From Planctomycetota bacterium (GTDB lineage: Bacteria > Planctomycetota > UBA1135 > GCA-002686595): DNA of 47,046 nt. Of this stretch, positions 15,948-26,598 are shown piece after piece. The position numbers were made by a program, and so were the translations under genes. Numbering within the stretch: the stretch's first letter is position 1; the number at the start of each line of letters is the position of its first letter. The notes beneath the pieces were generated by a model that made no database searches, was not told the DNA's origin, and worked only from the letters and a program-made list of their open reading frames with translations. The stretch lies in the NCBI GenBank assembly GCA_002686945.1, contig NYYZ01000019.1, positions 1 to 47,046 of the forward strand, given 5' to 3'.

Positions 15948-16062
15948 CGGGGCCTGCCGCTTCCTGTCAGCCTCGCAGGACGAACTCCACGCAAAACGCG
16001 GCGGTCACCATCAGATCAAGGACACCGAGTGGGGCAAACCCAGAAACCAGAATCGAGAAAGC

Positions 16063-16899
16063 TCAGGCGCCTACTTCAAAGCGGGTGAAGCCGGTCAATC
16101 GGGCGCCTTCTCCCATGCTCGCTTGCAGGACCTTCTGAACGGTCTGCTTGTCATCCTTGACCCAGGGCTGCTCGGTAATGACCTGACCGGCGTAGAACTT
16201 CTCCAGACGGCCACCCATGATCTTCTCCTGGATCTCCGCAGGCTTACCGCTGAGTTCTTCCATGATGATTGCTTTCTCGCGTTCCACCAGGCTCTCATCG
16301 ATCTCAGAGCGATCAAGGGAAGCCGGATTGAATACCACGATGTGCATGCAAAGGTCGCGCATCACCTCCAGGTCGGGCTTGTCGCTGGTGACCTGCACCA
16401 AGGCGCCCTTCTTGTTGTCGTGATGCACATAGGCCTGCACCGCTCCGTCGGCAACTTCATAGCAGGCGACCTGGGCGATCTGGATGTTCTCCCCGAGCTT
16501 GCCTACCAGGTCCTTGAGGGCAGAGTCCACGGTCCCGTCACCTCTCCAAGGCTGTGCGAGGCACTCTTCCAAGTCTTTCGGCTTGTGCTCAAGCACATGC
16601 TCCGCGAGGCCACGTAGGAACTCCTCGAAGTTTGGGGTCTTGGCCACAAAGTCGGTCTCGCAAGAGATACCAATCATGGCTCCACTCTTCTTGTCGTCTG
16701 ACAGACAAGACCACAGACGGCCTTCGCCAGTACTGCGGCCAGCTTTCTTGGCAGCGGTTTTCAGACCGGACTTGCGCAACTCATCAAAGGCTGCGTCCAA
16801 ATCACCGGAGGTTGCTTCGAGCGCTTTCTTGCACTCCATCATTCCGGCGCCAGATTTTTCGCGCAGATTGCGCACAAGGGAGGCGGTGATTTCAGACAT
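16063..16899 (-). CDS. tsf: Elongation factor Ts
   Basis: 278 residues, guanine nucleotide exchange factor for EF-Tu. The UBA-like N-terminal domain (residues 1-54, ASLVRNLREKSGAGMMECKKAL) is followed by the core with the catalytic CETDFVAKTPNF motif (80-91), two alpha/beta core subdomains, the coiled-coil module near 201-238 (ESLVEREKAIIMEELSGKP) and the C-terminal QPWVKDDKQTVQKVLQ segment. All expected parts are present, so this is the functional EF-Ts, unlike its neighbour. It follows rpsB by 51 bp on the same strand, the usual rpsB-tsf arrangement. A 185 bp gap with a palindrome then separates it from the paralogue. Confidence 0.97.
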   Translation of the reverse strand: MSEITASLVRNLREKSGAGMMECKKALEATSGDLDAAFDELRKSGLKTAAKKAGRSTGEGRLWSCLSDDKKSGAMIGISCETDFVAKTPNFEEFLRGLAEHVLEHKPKDLEECLAQPWRGDGTVDSALKDLVGKLGENIQIAQVACYEVADGAVQAYVHHDNKKGALVQVTSDKPDLEVMRDLCMHIVVFNPASLDRSEIDESLVEREKAIIMEELSGKPAEIQEKIMGGRLEKFYAGQVITEQPWVKDDKQTVQKVLQASMGEGARLTGFTRFEVGA

Positions 16900-16950
16900 C
16901 GCTCGTTCTCAATATTGGTTGATTGCTCGTAGGAAAAGGACGGTCGCAGA

Positions 16951-17934
16951 TCAGCCGTTGGCTGAACTGTCGGAAACAGGTGCATCCGGGGCCTCGGGCT
17001 CCTCAGGATCGGGCTCCGCAGCCGGAGCTTCAGTTGCTACAGGTGACTCGGTGGCAACCGCCGTGGGGGCTGCCTCCTCGCTGGGAGCTGCCGCCTCAGG
17101 AGCAGATTGGTCCAGTTCCTGCATGGTAGGCATGGGGCGCGAAGGACGTGTGGGACGGGGCTCGCCACCGCCCTCGCCATCGGTCGCCGAAGCCTCTGAC
17201 TCCTGATCGCTGCGCTCTGCAGGACTTACGGCCTTCAATTGCTCATCGTGCTGTCGCCAGCCCTCTTCCACTGCGCCTGCGAGTTGCTCCACTAGCAGCC
17301 GCACACTCTTGAGGGCATCATCATTACCGGGAATTACGATGTCCACGTCCTTGGGATTGCAGTCCGTATCCAGGATACCGATTACCACCACGCCCATCTT
17401 GCGTGCTTCGCGCACCGCGTTGGATTCTCGCGAAGGGTCCACCACGATCATCGCTGTGGGAACACTCTTCATCTCGCGGATGCCCCCGAGGTTGCGGGTA
17501 ATCTTGCGTTGCTCACGGGCCATGAAGGAGAGCTCCTTCTTGTTGAGCTTCTGCTCGAGGATCGCCTTCTCGTCGATTGCCTCTAGTTGTTCAAGGCGCT
17601 TGAGTCGTGAGCGAATAACCGAAAAGTTGGTCAGGGTGCCGCCGATCCAGCGTTCGGTCACAACCGGCATCCCCGTACGCTCGCCGGCTTCGATGACCAC
17701 GCCCTTGATCTGCCGCTTGGTGCCAACCCAGAGGACCGATTTGCCCTCCGACGCGACTCGGAACAGCAGGTTCTGAGCTCGAATGAGACCTCGCAATGTC
17801 TCGCGCAAATTGATCACATGCACGGCGCCATTCTTGCCGTGAATGTACTCACGCATGCGCGGGTTCCAGCGAGAGGCGCGGCAACCGTAGTGCACGCCAG
17901 CGTCGATCAAGGCCTGGACGGAGGGGGTCTCCAT
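16951..17934 (-). CDS. rpsB: 30S ribosomal protein S2 with long C-terminal extension
   Basis: 327 residues from ATG 17934 (METPSVQALIDAGVHYG). The S2 core covers about 1-230: AGVHYGCRASRWNPRMREYIHG, VLWVGTKRQIKGVV, ERWIGGTLTNFSVIRSRL, MKSVPTAMIVVDPSRESNAVREARKMGV and GILDTDCNPKDVDIVIPGNDDA. The E. coli protein ends near this point, whereas here about 95 more residues follow, rich in Ala, Glu, Pro and Ser and with no predicted fold. The stretch to 18051 in the same frame has no homology and I reject it as the start. First gene of the translation operon; its promoter should lie in the 490 bp upstream gap. Confidence 0.96.
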   Translation of the reverse strand: METPSVQALIDAGVHYGCRASRWNPRMREYIHGKNGAVHVINLRETLRGLIRAQNLLFRVASEGKSVLWVGTKRQIKGVVIEAGERTGMPVVTERWIGGTLTNFSVIRSRLKRLEQLEAIDEKAILEQKLNKKELSFMAREQRKITRNLGGIREMKSVPTAMIVVDPSRESNAVREARKMGVVVIGILDTDCNPKDVDIVIPGNDDALKSVRLLVEQLAGAVEEGWRQHDEQLKAVSPAERSDQESEASATDGEGGGEPRPTRPSRPMPTMQELDQSAPEAAAPSEEAAPTAVATESPVATEAPAAEPDPEEPEAPDAPVSDSSANG

Positions 17935-18425
17935 GGGGATCTTTCTAAGTTGGGTCTGAGGGGTTTGTGGAGGTTGGTCCGCAACAGCGCAGACAACCCT
18001 GCACCGGCTGTACGGACCCTGCCCCATCCTTCCACGAAGCATGCTGGTCACAAGCTGCGCGAGCTCCCCTTCCCTGACCCCGCTGGGGTCTCGAGGGGGG
18101 CCTCGAAGGATGCGGCGGAACGTCCATCCGGCGCATTAGAGCGGGAGAGTGTAGGGATGTGAGAGGCACCCGTCCACGATGTTCTCAGGGTTCGGAACGG
18201 GGCGCTCCAACAGGGAGGCGAGGAAGGCAGCGGGGAGGGCACCTGCTTGGGGGTCCCCTGGGTATCGCGTCCGCCCCCTGGTCGCAAAATGGCCCTCCAG
18301 GCAGTGCCCGAGCATGCCGAACTCCACGATCGGCTGAGAGAGGTACTCTTAGGCTGCCTCCTGGTCTACAGGTCATCCTCCACAAGCACCCCGTCAGCCC
18401 CCCCCGCAATGTGCGGGGCCCAGTC
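17935..18425. other. Divergent intergenic region between rpsB and the GGDEF gene
   Basis: About 490 bp, the longest gap in the window. It should hold the promoter and leader of the rpsB operon and the promoter of the diguanylate cyclase. I found no RNA gene, no convincing -35/-10 pair and no long hairpin. A 5S-like string near 18315 (catgccgaactcc) was checked and lacks the rest of 5S rRNA. Confidence 0.5.
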
Positions 18426-19364
18426 ATGTCCACTCAACTTGCAGTCTTGATCAGCGACCACCGTGGCGAAGGCCTCGCGGAGTCCCTCGAGAAACTGACA
18501 GAAGCTAGCCTGGACCTTCATCAAGCGAGCAACCTGAAGGCCAGCAAGAGAGCCCTGACGAAGCTCCGACCCCAGGTCATCATCCTCGATCCCTTGGCAA
18601 GCGGCGGCACCAAGGAAATTGAAGTCCTCTGGGCTGCCGCAGGCGACCACGTGCCGGCGCTCTTGCTGGTCACCGATCCTTCGCGGGTGGACTCCGCGGC
18701 CACGGCACAGGCCAGCCTGCGGAACATCCCCATGGACCTGATTCGCCGAGACGCCCCTCTGGACGAATTCCGAGTACGCCTGCGCGCTCTGCGCGCCAGA
18801 TACCAAGGCGAATCAGAGATCACAGACCTGCGCTATCAAGCCTCCCACGATGACCGCACAGGCCTCTTGCGGCCGATCCCATTCGCCGACCGCTTGGAGG
18901 AGCACTTCTCCGCCGCCGCACGTCACGACCTGCCCCTGGCCTTGATCCTGATGGACCTGGACCGATTCGGCCAGATCAACAAGGAATTTGATCACACGGT
19001 AGGCGATCGAGTGATTGAGAGCGTCGGCGAATTGGTGCGTCACAATCTACGGGCAGAAGACATCGGCGGAAGACTGGGAGGCGATGAGTTCGGTCTCCTC
19101 TTGCCCTACACCACCGCTCTGGATGCCGCCCGGGTTGTACGCCGTGTACGCGACCGAATGCGTGCCATGGTGACCAAGGTGGACCGCCCGGAGCCAATCG
19201 TGGTCACCGCCAGCCTGGGCTTTGAGTCCTTCAATGGAAAAGACCTCAAAAGTGCGGATGAACTACGCCTGAGGGCGGAACGGGCCCTGCGAGCCGCGAA
19301 ACTCGCGAGAGGTGACCGGGGCATATACTTCCGCAGTCTTGGAGAGGACATGGAGAGCGCCTGA
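18426..19364 (+). CDS. Diguanylate cyclase with degenerate receiver-like N-terminus
   Basis: 312 residues, predicted to make cyclic di-GMP from two GTP in the cytoplasm. Residues 1-125 have the alternating strands of a response-regulator receiver (LAVLISDHRGE, QVIILDPLASG, ALLLVTDPSR), with Asp55 in a plausible phospho-acceptor strand but without the full acidic pocket, so it may sense something other than phosphate. The GGDEF domain begins with HDDRTGLLRPIPFADRL; the catalytic loop is intact GGDEF at 218-222, and RAED at 209-212 sits exactly five residues before it, the spacing of the inhibitory I-site, so product feedback is expected. No EAL domain and no membrane segment. ATG 18426 chosen because the receiver-like fold begins there. 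It is alone on its strand and converges on the NPCBM gene. Confidence 0.9.
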   Translation: MSTQLAVLISDHRGEGLAESLEKLTEASLDLHQASNLKASKRALTKLRPQVIILDPLASGGTKEIEVLWAAAGDHVPALLLVTDPSRVDSAATAQASLRNIPMDLIRRDAPLDEFRVRLRALRARYQGESEITDLRYQASHDDRTGLLRPIPFADRLEEHFSAAARHDLPLALILMDLDRFGQINKEFDHTVGDRVIESVGELVRHNLRAEDIGGRLGGDEFGLLLPYTTALDAARVVRRVRDRMRAMVTKVDRPEPIVVTASLGFESFNGKDLKSADELRLRAERALRAAKLARGDRGIYFRSLGEDMESA

Positions 19365-19400
19365 GGCAGACCCAAGCTCCTCGCACAACGAATCGAATGC

Positions 19401-20591
19401 TCACTCCTTGAGCAGAATTGGTCGCAACCAATCCGCCCGGTCCAACACCCAATCCTCCAGAGGATCCACTTCGAGAAGCAACTCCTGGGCACCTACCAGG
19501 TCTATGGGCGGTACAACGAAGGCAGCGTTGCCCACGCGCAACTCGTCGCTCTCAAATCGCAGTTCGCCGTCGACCAACACGCGAAAACGAACGCTGCCCC
19601 CATGGGCCCCACGGCCAGCGGAATCATCCACCCCGATGCGGGTGCGCAGATGACTCCAGCCCCCGTCCAGCTTCCAGGTCACGCGGCTCGGAGCATGCAC
19701 TCCAAGACCCCTGAAGAACAACCTGCCTCCTACCCTCAAGGGGCCACCACCCACAGCGCGGTTGGAACGCATGGGCCAGGACTGACCCATGACCACTTCG
19801 GAGTCAAAGGGGTTGAGGGGGCCCAGGTCGGCGGGCTCCAGATTGGAGAGAAAAGCATAGGAGGAATCACGCACGGCCAACTCGGCCACATCCTGGGGCA
19901 GCAAGAGCCACTCCTCTCCCGCCAGACGCAATCGCACGCCGGCGCCGGTGATGCCCAGAAGCTGGGCACTGAAAGCACCGCCCCCCTGGGTAGTGATCTC
20001 CGCAGTTGGCACTTCGCTGCCAGCATTGGACTGCGAGTCTTCAAGTGCAGGTAGTGGCTCGATAAACAGGGCGGCCACCTCAGCCCAGGGATGCAGGCGC
20101 TCCCCCAAGGGGCCCTCGAAGAGAATGCCCTGGACGGAGAAGCCCAGCGTCAGACCCTCCAACCGATCAAGCCCCCCACCGCGCACCAGATACAACCGAT
20201 CACCCTCGTCGGAGGCTACAGGCAGGCCATCCCGCCCCTCCAGAGCTTGGGGGACATGCAGACTGGTGAGGCTCTCGACTCCCAAAGAGCATCGACTGCC
20301 CCCGGCCAGCACCAATTCCAGATGCTCCTCCGTTCCCCCCTCCAGAAAAGCCGCCAGGCGTCCACCCGTGCCAAGGCGCAGGTCCAAGGCCAGCCCCGTG
20401 GCCTCTTCTGTTGGAGCCGGCAGGCCCAAGAACCTCAAGAACACCGCCCCCTTGTCTCGTGGGTCCGCCAACTCAAGACCCTCCAGGGGCAGGTGCTGGA
20501 TACTGCCAAAGGCGGACTCCAGTTCCACCTGGGGAGCCGGGGGATCCTGGCCTGGCGCAAGCAGACAGAGGGCGAGGACGAAGAGCCACAT
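19401..20591 (-). CDS. Secreted NPCBM-domain protein
   Basis: 396 residues from ATG 20591, which gives a clean signal peptide (MWLFVLALCLLAPGQDPP); the frame is open further upstream but without signal or homology. The middle (residues 40-240) is beta-rich and not recognised. The C-terminal 140 residues match the NPCBM/NEW2 carbohydrate-binding-module-like domain: FFRGLGVHAPSRVTWKLDG, FRTRIGVDDSAG-type strand, VRFRVLVDGELRFES, and a final LLLEVDPLEDWVLDRADWLRP. In other proteins this domain is attached to glycoside hydrolases; here no catalytic domain is visible. Such NPCBM-only proteins are frequent in planctomycetes. Likely periplasmic or surface glycan binding. Divergent from groEL1. Confidence 0.85.
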   Translation of the reverse strand: MWLFVLALCLLAPGQDPPAPQVELESAFGSIQHLPLEGLELADPRDKGAVFLRFLGLPAPTEEATGLALDLRLGTGGRLAAFLEGGTEEHLELVLAGGSRCSLGVESLTSLHVPQALEGRDGLPVASDEGDRLYLVRGGGLDRLEGLTLGFSVQGILFEGPLGERLHPWAEVAALFIEPLPALEDSQSNAGSEVPTAEITTQGGGAFSAQLLGITGAGVRLRLAGEEWLLLPQDVAELAVRDSSYAFLSNLEPADLGPLNPFDSEVVMGQSWPMRSNRAVGGGPLRVGGRLFFRGLGVHAPSRVTWKLDGGWSHLRTRIGVDDSAGRGAHGGSVRFRVLVDGELRFESDELRVGNAAFVVPPIDLVGAQELLLEVDPLEDWVLDRADWLRPILLKE

Positions 20592-20705
20592 GGCGGGCAG
20601 AGTACCCCATGGGACTTCTGGGGCAAGCGCCGATCCTGACTGGAGAAGCAGGGAACCGGGAGCGGGGCGATTCATGGCCTGCCCCGGTCTATCCTGCAGG
20701 GCTTG

Positions 20706-20720
20706 CTGCCAAAAGGGCAG
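20706..20720. promoter_or_regulatory. Inverted repeat CTGCC-N5-GGCAG, site 1
   Basis: CTGCC AAAAG GGCAG. Its centre (20713) is 234 bp before the groEL1 start and 122 bp from the NPCBM start. A second site with identical arms and the same 5-nt spacer lies downstream. The form suits a dimeric repressor. Confidence 0.45.
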
Positions 20721-20745
20721 ATCCCACCCCCAAGCCCAATGGCCT

Positions 20746-20760
20746 CTGCCGATTCGGCAG
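20746..20760. promoter_or_regulatory. Inverted repeat CTGCC-N5-GGCAG, site 2
   Basis: CTGCC GATTC GGCAG; the inner G and C also pair, giving a 6 bp stem. The centre (20753) is exactly 40 bp from that of site 1, close to four helical turns, so two dimers would sit on one DNA face. Confidence 0.45.
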
Positions 20761-20946
20761 CCCGGCCCAAGTGCCCAACAGACGCAACTCCCTACAGGGC
20801 AACGGCTTGCGGCCGGCATCCTTTTCGGCACCCTTCTTGCATCTAGCGCCCCATGCTTCACCCCAGCGCGCAGGTCGACCGCGACCCGCAGTTGGGGCTG
20901 CCTCTATTCACCCCCTTCCTCAGAGCCCCAGAGCACACACATACAC

Positions 20947-22656
<1,710 letters not shown>

Positions 22657-22736
22657 TGCAAACCAAGCCCCCCACAACCAATCCTCAAGCAATTCAACTT
22701 CAATCAACCCCACGCGAACACCCCCAGTAAATCACC

Positions 22737-24341
22737 ATGGCTAAGCAAATTATGTTTGACGATGCGGCCCGCATGAAAATGCGCACCGGCATCGAGAAGC
22801 TCTCAAAGACCGTACGCGTCACCCTCGGCCCCGCCGGACGCAACGTCATCCTCCAAAAGTCCTTCGGTGGCCCCCATGTCACCAAGGACGGTGTCTCGGT
22901 CGCCAAAGAGATCGAACTCGACGACCCATTCGAGAACATGGGCGCCAAACTCGTGCTTGAGGTGGCCAACAAGACCAATGACATCGCTGGCGATGGCACC
23001 ACCACCGCCACGGTGCTGGCTGCCGCGATTTTCTCCGAAGGCCTCAAGTACGTCACCACTGGCGTCAGCACAATCGCCCTGCGCAAGGGCATCGATGAAG
23101 CTGTGGCACTAGCCAACGAAGCCGTCCTGAGTCAAGCCCGCAAGGTCAAGACCAGGGCCGACAAGCTGGCCGTGGCTTCCATCAGCGCCAACAATGACCC
23201 GGAAATCGGCAAGTTCATCGCCGATGGCTTTGAGGCCGTGGGCGACGATGGAGTCATCACGGTGGAGGAAAACTCCGCAGTGGAAACCGAACTCGAAGTA
23301 GTCGAAGGCATGGAGTTCGACAAGGGCTACCTGTCTCCCTACTTCGCTACGGACCTCTCCAAGCTGGTCTGCCAGTTTGAGGACGCAAACATCCTGATCT
23401 GCAACAAGAAGATCAGCAGCATGAGTGAGTTCGTGCCAGTGCTTGAGGCCGCCGCACAATCCGGCCGCCCCCTGCTGGTGATTGCCGAGGATGTGGAAGG
23501 AGAAGCCCTGACCGCTCTGGTGCTCAATCGCCTGAGGGGTGTGCTGAATGTCTGTGCCGTCAAGGCCCCGGGCTTTGGCGAGCGGCGCAAAGCCATGCTG
23601 GAGGACATAGCAGTCCTGACCGGCGGCACAGCCATCACCGACGATACGGGGCTCTCTCTGGAAAACGCCACGGCCGAGCACCTGGGCCGCGCCGGCCGCG
23701 TGCTAGTGAGCAAGGACGCCACCACCATCATCAAGGGCGCAGGTACCAAGAAGGCCATCACCGAACGTTGTAACCAGATACGCGCTGCGATCGAACGTAC
23801 CTCCAGCGAGTACGACCGGGAGAAGCTCGAAGAGCGCCTGGCCAAACTCTCTGGCGGCGTAGCTCTGATCAGGGTCGGCGGCCAGACAGAAGCCGAGATG
23901 AAGCAGACCAAGGACCGCGTGGAGGACGCCCTCAACGCGACCCGCGCTGGCCTCGCCGAGGGCATTGTCCCTGGTGGCGGCGTGGCTCTGCTGCGTGCGG
24001 CTGAAGCCGTGGCCAAGGGAAAATACCGTGGCGACGAAAAGTACGGTGCGGAAATTGTCTCCAAGGCCCTCGAAGCTCCTCTGCGCCAAATCGCCATGAA
24101 CGCCGGCGAAGATGGCTCAGTGGTAGCCGAGACCGTGCGTGAAAAGGGCAAGAACTACGGCTTCAACGCACTGACCGGAGCCTACGGAGACATGTTCAAG
24201 GCGGGGGTCATCGACCCGGCCAAGGTCGTGCGCACGGCACTCGCCAACGCGGGTTCCATCGCCGGCCTGCTCTTGACAACTGACTCCATGATCACCGACC
24301 TCGATGATGACGAGAAGGCGATCGAGGGCACGACTGCCTGA
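22737..24341 (+). CDS. groEL: Chaperonin GroEL, paralogue 2 (no GGM tail)
   Basis: 534 residues from ATG 22737, 80 bp after paralogue 1. It keeps the nucleotide and apical motifs: [65 protein letters not shown] in the apical site, [25 protein letters not shown] and [21 protein letters not shown]. It ends [16 protein letters not shown] with no Gly-Met tail. The tail in the E. coli protein occupies the bottom of the cavity and affects folding speed, so the two rings probably treat clients differently (inference). No groES follows. A strong hairpin separates it from dnaJ. Confidence 0.97.
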   Translation: MAKQIMFDDAARMKMRTGIEKLSKTVRVTLGPAGRNVILQKSFGGPHVTKDGVSVAKEIELDDPFENMGAKLVLEVANKTNDIAGDGTTTATVLAAAIFSEGLKYVTTGVSTIALRKGIDEAVALANEAVLSQARKVKTRADKLAVASISANNDPEIGKFIADGFEAVGDDGVITVEENSAVETELEVVEGMEFDKGYLSPYFATDLSKLVCQFEDANILICNKKISSMSEFVPVLEAAAQSGRPLLVIAEDVEGEALTALVLNRLRGVLNVCAVKAPGFGERRKAMLEDIAVLTGGTAITDDTGLSLENATAEHLGRAGRVLVSKDATTIIKGAGTKKAITERCNQIRAAIERTSSEYDREKLEERLAKLSGGVALIRVGGQTEAEMKQTKDRVEDALNATRAGLAEGIVPGGGVALLRAAEAVAKGKYRGDEKYGAEIVSKALEAPLRQIAMNAGEDGSVVAETVREKGKNYGFNALTGAYGDMFKAGVIDPAKVVRTALANAGSIAGLLLTTDSMITDLDDDEKAIEGTTA

Positions 24342-24355
24342 TCGGGCCCCACTTC

Positions 24356-24396
24356 GATGGCCGGGCTGACTCCAAGAGCGGAGGTGCCCGGCCATC
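24356..24396. terminator. 11 bp perfect hairpin between groEL2 and dnaJ
   Basis: GATGGCCGGGC (24356-24366), 19-nt loop, GCCCGGCCATC (24386-24396). No T-tract follows, so it may terminate weakly, or protect or process a groEL-dnaJ transcript, leaving less dnaJ-grpE message than groEL message. Confidence 0.55.
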
Positions 24397-24432
24397 AGTC
24401 CACCTCCAGCAGCGCTACCCAGCCCCTTAGCC

Positions 24433-25566
24433 ATGGAAGAAAAAAGCGACTACTACCAGGTCCTTGGAGTGGACAAGAGCGCAGACGCTCAAACGATCAA
24501 GAAGGCATACCGCAAGCTCGCCCTGAAGTACCACCCGGACCAGAATCCGGGTGACAAGCAGGGCGAAACAAAATTCAAGGAAGCCGCCGAGGCCTACGAT
24601 GTGCTCTCGGACGAAAACAAGCGGGCCCAATACGATCGCTTCGGACACGCAGCCTTCGCCCAGGGCGGCCAGTACAGTGGTCCCCAGTTCAATAACCTTG
24701 AAGACATCTTCTCGGCCTTTGGCGACATCTTTGGCGGCCACAGTAGTGGCGGATTCTTCGGCGACATGTTCGGGGGCGGACGCCGCCAGCGCGGACCAGC
24801 CAAGGGCCGCGACCTCAAGATCCAACTCGACCTGACTCTTGAGGAAATCGACTCGGGTCTCAAGCGCACCATCAACCTCAGGCGGCGCGAACATTGCGTG
24901 ACCTGCTCTGGCTCTGGCGCCAAGAAGGGCACGGGCAAGTCCACCTGCAAGACCTGCGGCGGTCGTGGTCAGGTGGCACGCAACGCTGGCTTCTTTCAGG
25001 TAGCCTCCGCCTGCCCCACCTGCAGCGGTGCTGGTCAGGTGATCGAGGACCCCTGCAAGGACTGCAAGGGCTCTGGCGGCAATCAGGAATCTGCCGAAAT
25101 CGAAGTCGAGATCCCCGCAGGCATCGAAGACGGCATGCGGTTGGTGGTACGTAGCGAGGGCGACGCAGGCCCCAAAGGCGGAGAGCGAGGAGACCTCTAT
25201 GTGTTGGTGCACGAGCACGAGCACAAGGTCTTCCAACGTAGTGGCCCGGACCTGGTCACCGAACTTCCCTTCAGCTTCGGCCAACTCTCCCTGGGTACCA
25301 AGGTGGAAATCCCAACTCTGCGGGGAAAAGTCGAGATGAGCATTCCTCCTGGAACCCAAACCGGCAAGGTCTTTCGCCTACGTGCTCAGGGCTTGCCCCG
25401 CTTGGAAGGCTCTGGCCGCGGCGACCAACTGGTACGAGTCTACGTGGAGATCCCCACGAAGCTCTCCAGCGAACAAAAACGCCTGCTCGAAGAGTTCGAA
25501 CTCTTGGAGCAAGAATCCCATGGCAAGAAGAATTTCTTTGAACGCATAGCGGACCACTTCTCGTGA
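24433..25566 (+). CDS. dnaJ: Chaperone protein DnaJ (type I)
   Basis: 377 residues, normal for type I DnaJ. The J domain (1-70) has [35 protein letters not shown] with the HPD loop at 34-36 that triggers DnaK ATPase. A Gly/Phe-rich region ([21 protein letters not shown]) follows, then four zinc-binding CxxCxGxG repeats: [24 protein letters not shown] and CKDCKGSG, and two C-terminal substrate-binding domains with [17 protein letters not shown]. Its stop overlaps the grpE start by 4 bp. No dnaK is in the window, so the partner is elsewhere. Confidence 0.97.
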   Translation: MEEKSDYYQVLGVDKSADAQTIKKAYRKLALKYHPDQNPGDKQGETKFKEAAEAYDVLSDENKRAQYDRFGHAAFAQGGQYSGPQFNNLEDIFSAFGDIFGGHSSGGFFGDMFGGGRRQRGPAKGRDLKIQLDLTLEEIDSGLKRTINLRRREHCVTCSGSGAKKGTGKSTCKTCGGRGQVARNAGFFQVASACPTCSGAGQVIEDPCKDCKGSGGNQESAEIEVEIPAGIEDGMRLVVRSEGDAGPKGGERGDLYVLVHEHEHKVFQRSGPDLVTELPFSFGQLSLGTKVEIPTLRGKVEMSIPPGTQTGKVFRLRAQGLPRLEGSGRGDQLVRVYVEIPTKLSSEQKRLLEEFELLEQESHGKKNFFERIADHFS

Positions 25567-26249
25567 GAACCAACCCCTTCCAGAGCATGAAGAAGAAACG
25601 AAAGCAAGAAGCTGAGTCTGATGAAGAGTCGGTCCAGCAAGAGGGCACAGGCCAAGAGCCACAAGAGGAAGGCACGACTGTGGAAGCCACCGAAGAGCCC
25701 CCCGCGGAACTCACGCCCCAAGAGCGCATCGCCGAACTAGAAGGCTTGCTGCAACGGTCCCGCGCCGACTTCGCCAATTTGCGCCGTCGCTCCCTGGCAG
25801 ACAGCGACGCGGCCGTGGCCCGAGCAGAAACCGCCCTGCTGCGAGAGATGCTGACCCTTGCAGACTGGCTCGAAATGGCCCTGACTGCTGAGGTCACCAG
25901 CCCAGACGCGATCACGCTCCAGGAAGGAGTGCGCCTTACTCGCGATCAACTTACTGGCCTACTGGCTAACCTGGGCGTCAAAGAAATCTCAACCACAGGC
26001 ACCTTCAACCCCGATGAGCACCAGGCAGTGTCCACCGTGGACGACGCGGACCAAGACCCCGGAACCATAGCCGCTGTAATCCGCAAGGGTTTCCTCCGCC
26101 GCAGCGAAGTCCTCCGTCACGCCCAGGTCAAAGTAGTGGCCGAGCCAGAGACGCCTGACACGGATGAGGATCTCCAGGAGCAAGACTCAGCACTCGACAA
26201 CGCAGACAAAGCGTCCCACGACGAGCCTAGCAGCAAAGATTCCGCCTGA
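25563..26249 (+). CDS. grpE: Nucleotide exchange factor GrpE
   Basis: 228 residues from GTG 25563, overlapping the dnaJ stop by 4 bp; ATG 25587 ([11 protein letters not shown]) is an alternative start and perhaps the truer one. The product has an acidic, Glu-rich disordered N-terminus (residues 10-55), the long dimerisation helix ([23 protein letters not shown] near 58-80), and the beta-wing domain with [19 protein letters not shown] and [20 protein letters not shown], the C-terminal GrpE signature. It releases ADP from DnaK. The remaining C-terminal residues ([11 protein letters not shown] onward) are a charged tail. Its stop overlaps the fmdB start. Confidence 0.93.
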   Translation: MRTNPFQSMKKKRKQEAESDEESVQQEGTGQEPQEEGTTVEATEEPPAELTPQERIAELEGLLQRSRADFANLRRRSLADSDAAVARAETALLREMLTLADWLEMALTAEVTSPDAITLQEGVRLTRDQLTGLLANLGVKEISTTGTFNPDEHQAVSTVDDADQDPGTIAAVIRKGFLRRSEVLRHAQVKVVAEPETPDTDEDLQEQDSALDNADKASHDEPSSKDSA

Positions 26250-26554
26250 TGCCCACCTACGACTACCGGTGCAAGGCCTGCGCCCACGAGTTGGAACTCT
26301 TCCAATCGATGAGCGACCGCCCCAAGCGCAAGTGCCCCGCCTGCGGCAAGAACCAACTGGAACGCCTGATTGGCGGAGGCGGAGGTCTGCTCTTCAAGGG
26401 ATCGGGCTACTACCAAACCGACTACCGCTCTGCCTCCTACACGGAAGGCGCCAAAGCCGATGCGGATGCCCAGAAGAAGTCGGAGGAAACCACAAAGCCC
26501 TCCAAGGAATCGGGCAAGACCGACAAGCCCAAGAGTTCAGACCCCAAGGACTGA
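26249..26554 (+). CDS. FmdB-family zinc ribbon protein
   Basis: 101 residues, beginning [19 protein letters not shown], the signature of the CxxC_CxxC_SSSS (FmdB) regulatory-protein family. The four zinc cysteines are in CKAC (residues 8-11) and CPAC near 31-34, followed by ERLIGGGGGLLFKGSGYY. The last 40 residues are a Lys/Ser/Glu-rich tail with no fold. FmdB was first described as a putative regulator of formamidase; the broader family has no proven role. The start ATG overlaps the grpE stop (TGATG), so it belongs to the dnaJ-grpE transcript, suggesting a link to proteostasis. Confidence 0.88.
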   Translation: MPTYDYRCKACAHELELFQSMSDRPKRKCPACGKNQLERLIGGGGGLLFKGSGYYQTDYRSASYTEGAKADADAQKKSEETTKPSKESGKTDKPKSSDPKD

Positions 26555-26598
26555 ACATGCAAGTGCCAGACCTGGTTCGACATTTTCATGCGCGCTGA

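Larger units (their letters stand above)
20592..20946. other. Divergent region between NPCBM gene and groEL1
   Basis: About 355 bp. It contains the paired inverted repeats listed separately at 20706-20720 and 20746-20760. There is no CIRCE element (TTAGCACTC-N9-GAGTGCTAA) and no groES frame here. No convincing sigma-32 or sigma-70 promoter was recognised. Confidence 0.5.

Noticed and set aside
17030..17070. Third copy of the ~100 bp repeat (gctacaggtgactcggtggcaac)
   Set aside because: The resemblance covers only a few short words inside the rpsB tail and does not extend along the repeat.
17935..18051. N-terminal extension of ribosomal protein S2
   Set aside because: The 39 added residues are unlike any S2, and the canonical start is ATG 17934.
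18300..18360. Possible 5S rRNA because of catgccgaactcc
   Set aside because: The flanking sequence does not match 5S rRNA helices and the terminal stem is missing.
19948..20946. 333 codons open in frame upstream of groEL1
   Set aside because: The sequence is antisense to the NPCBM gene and intergenic DNA, and GroEL homology starts exactly at MAKQMIF (20947).
20592..20946. CIRCE/HrcA operator before groEL1
   Set aside because: No TTAGCACTC-N9-GAGTGCTAA or close variant is present on either strand.
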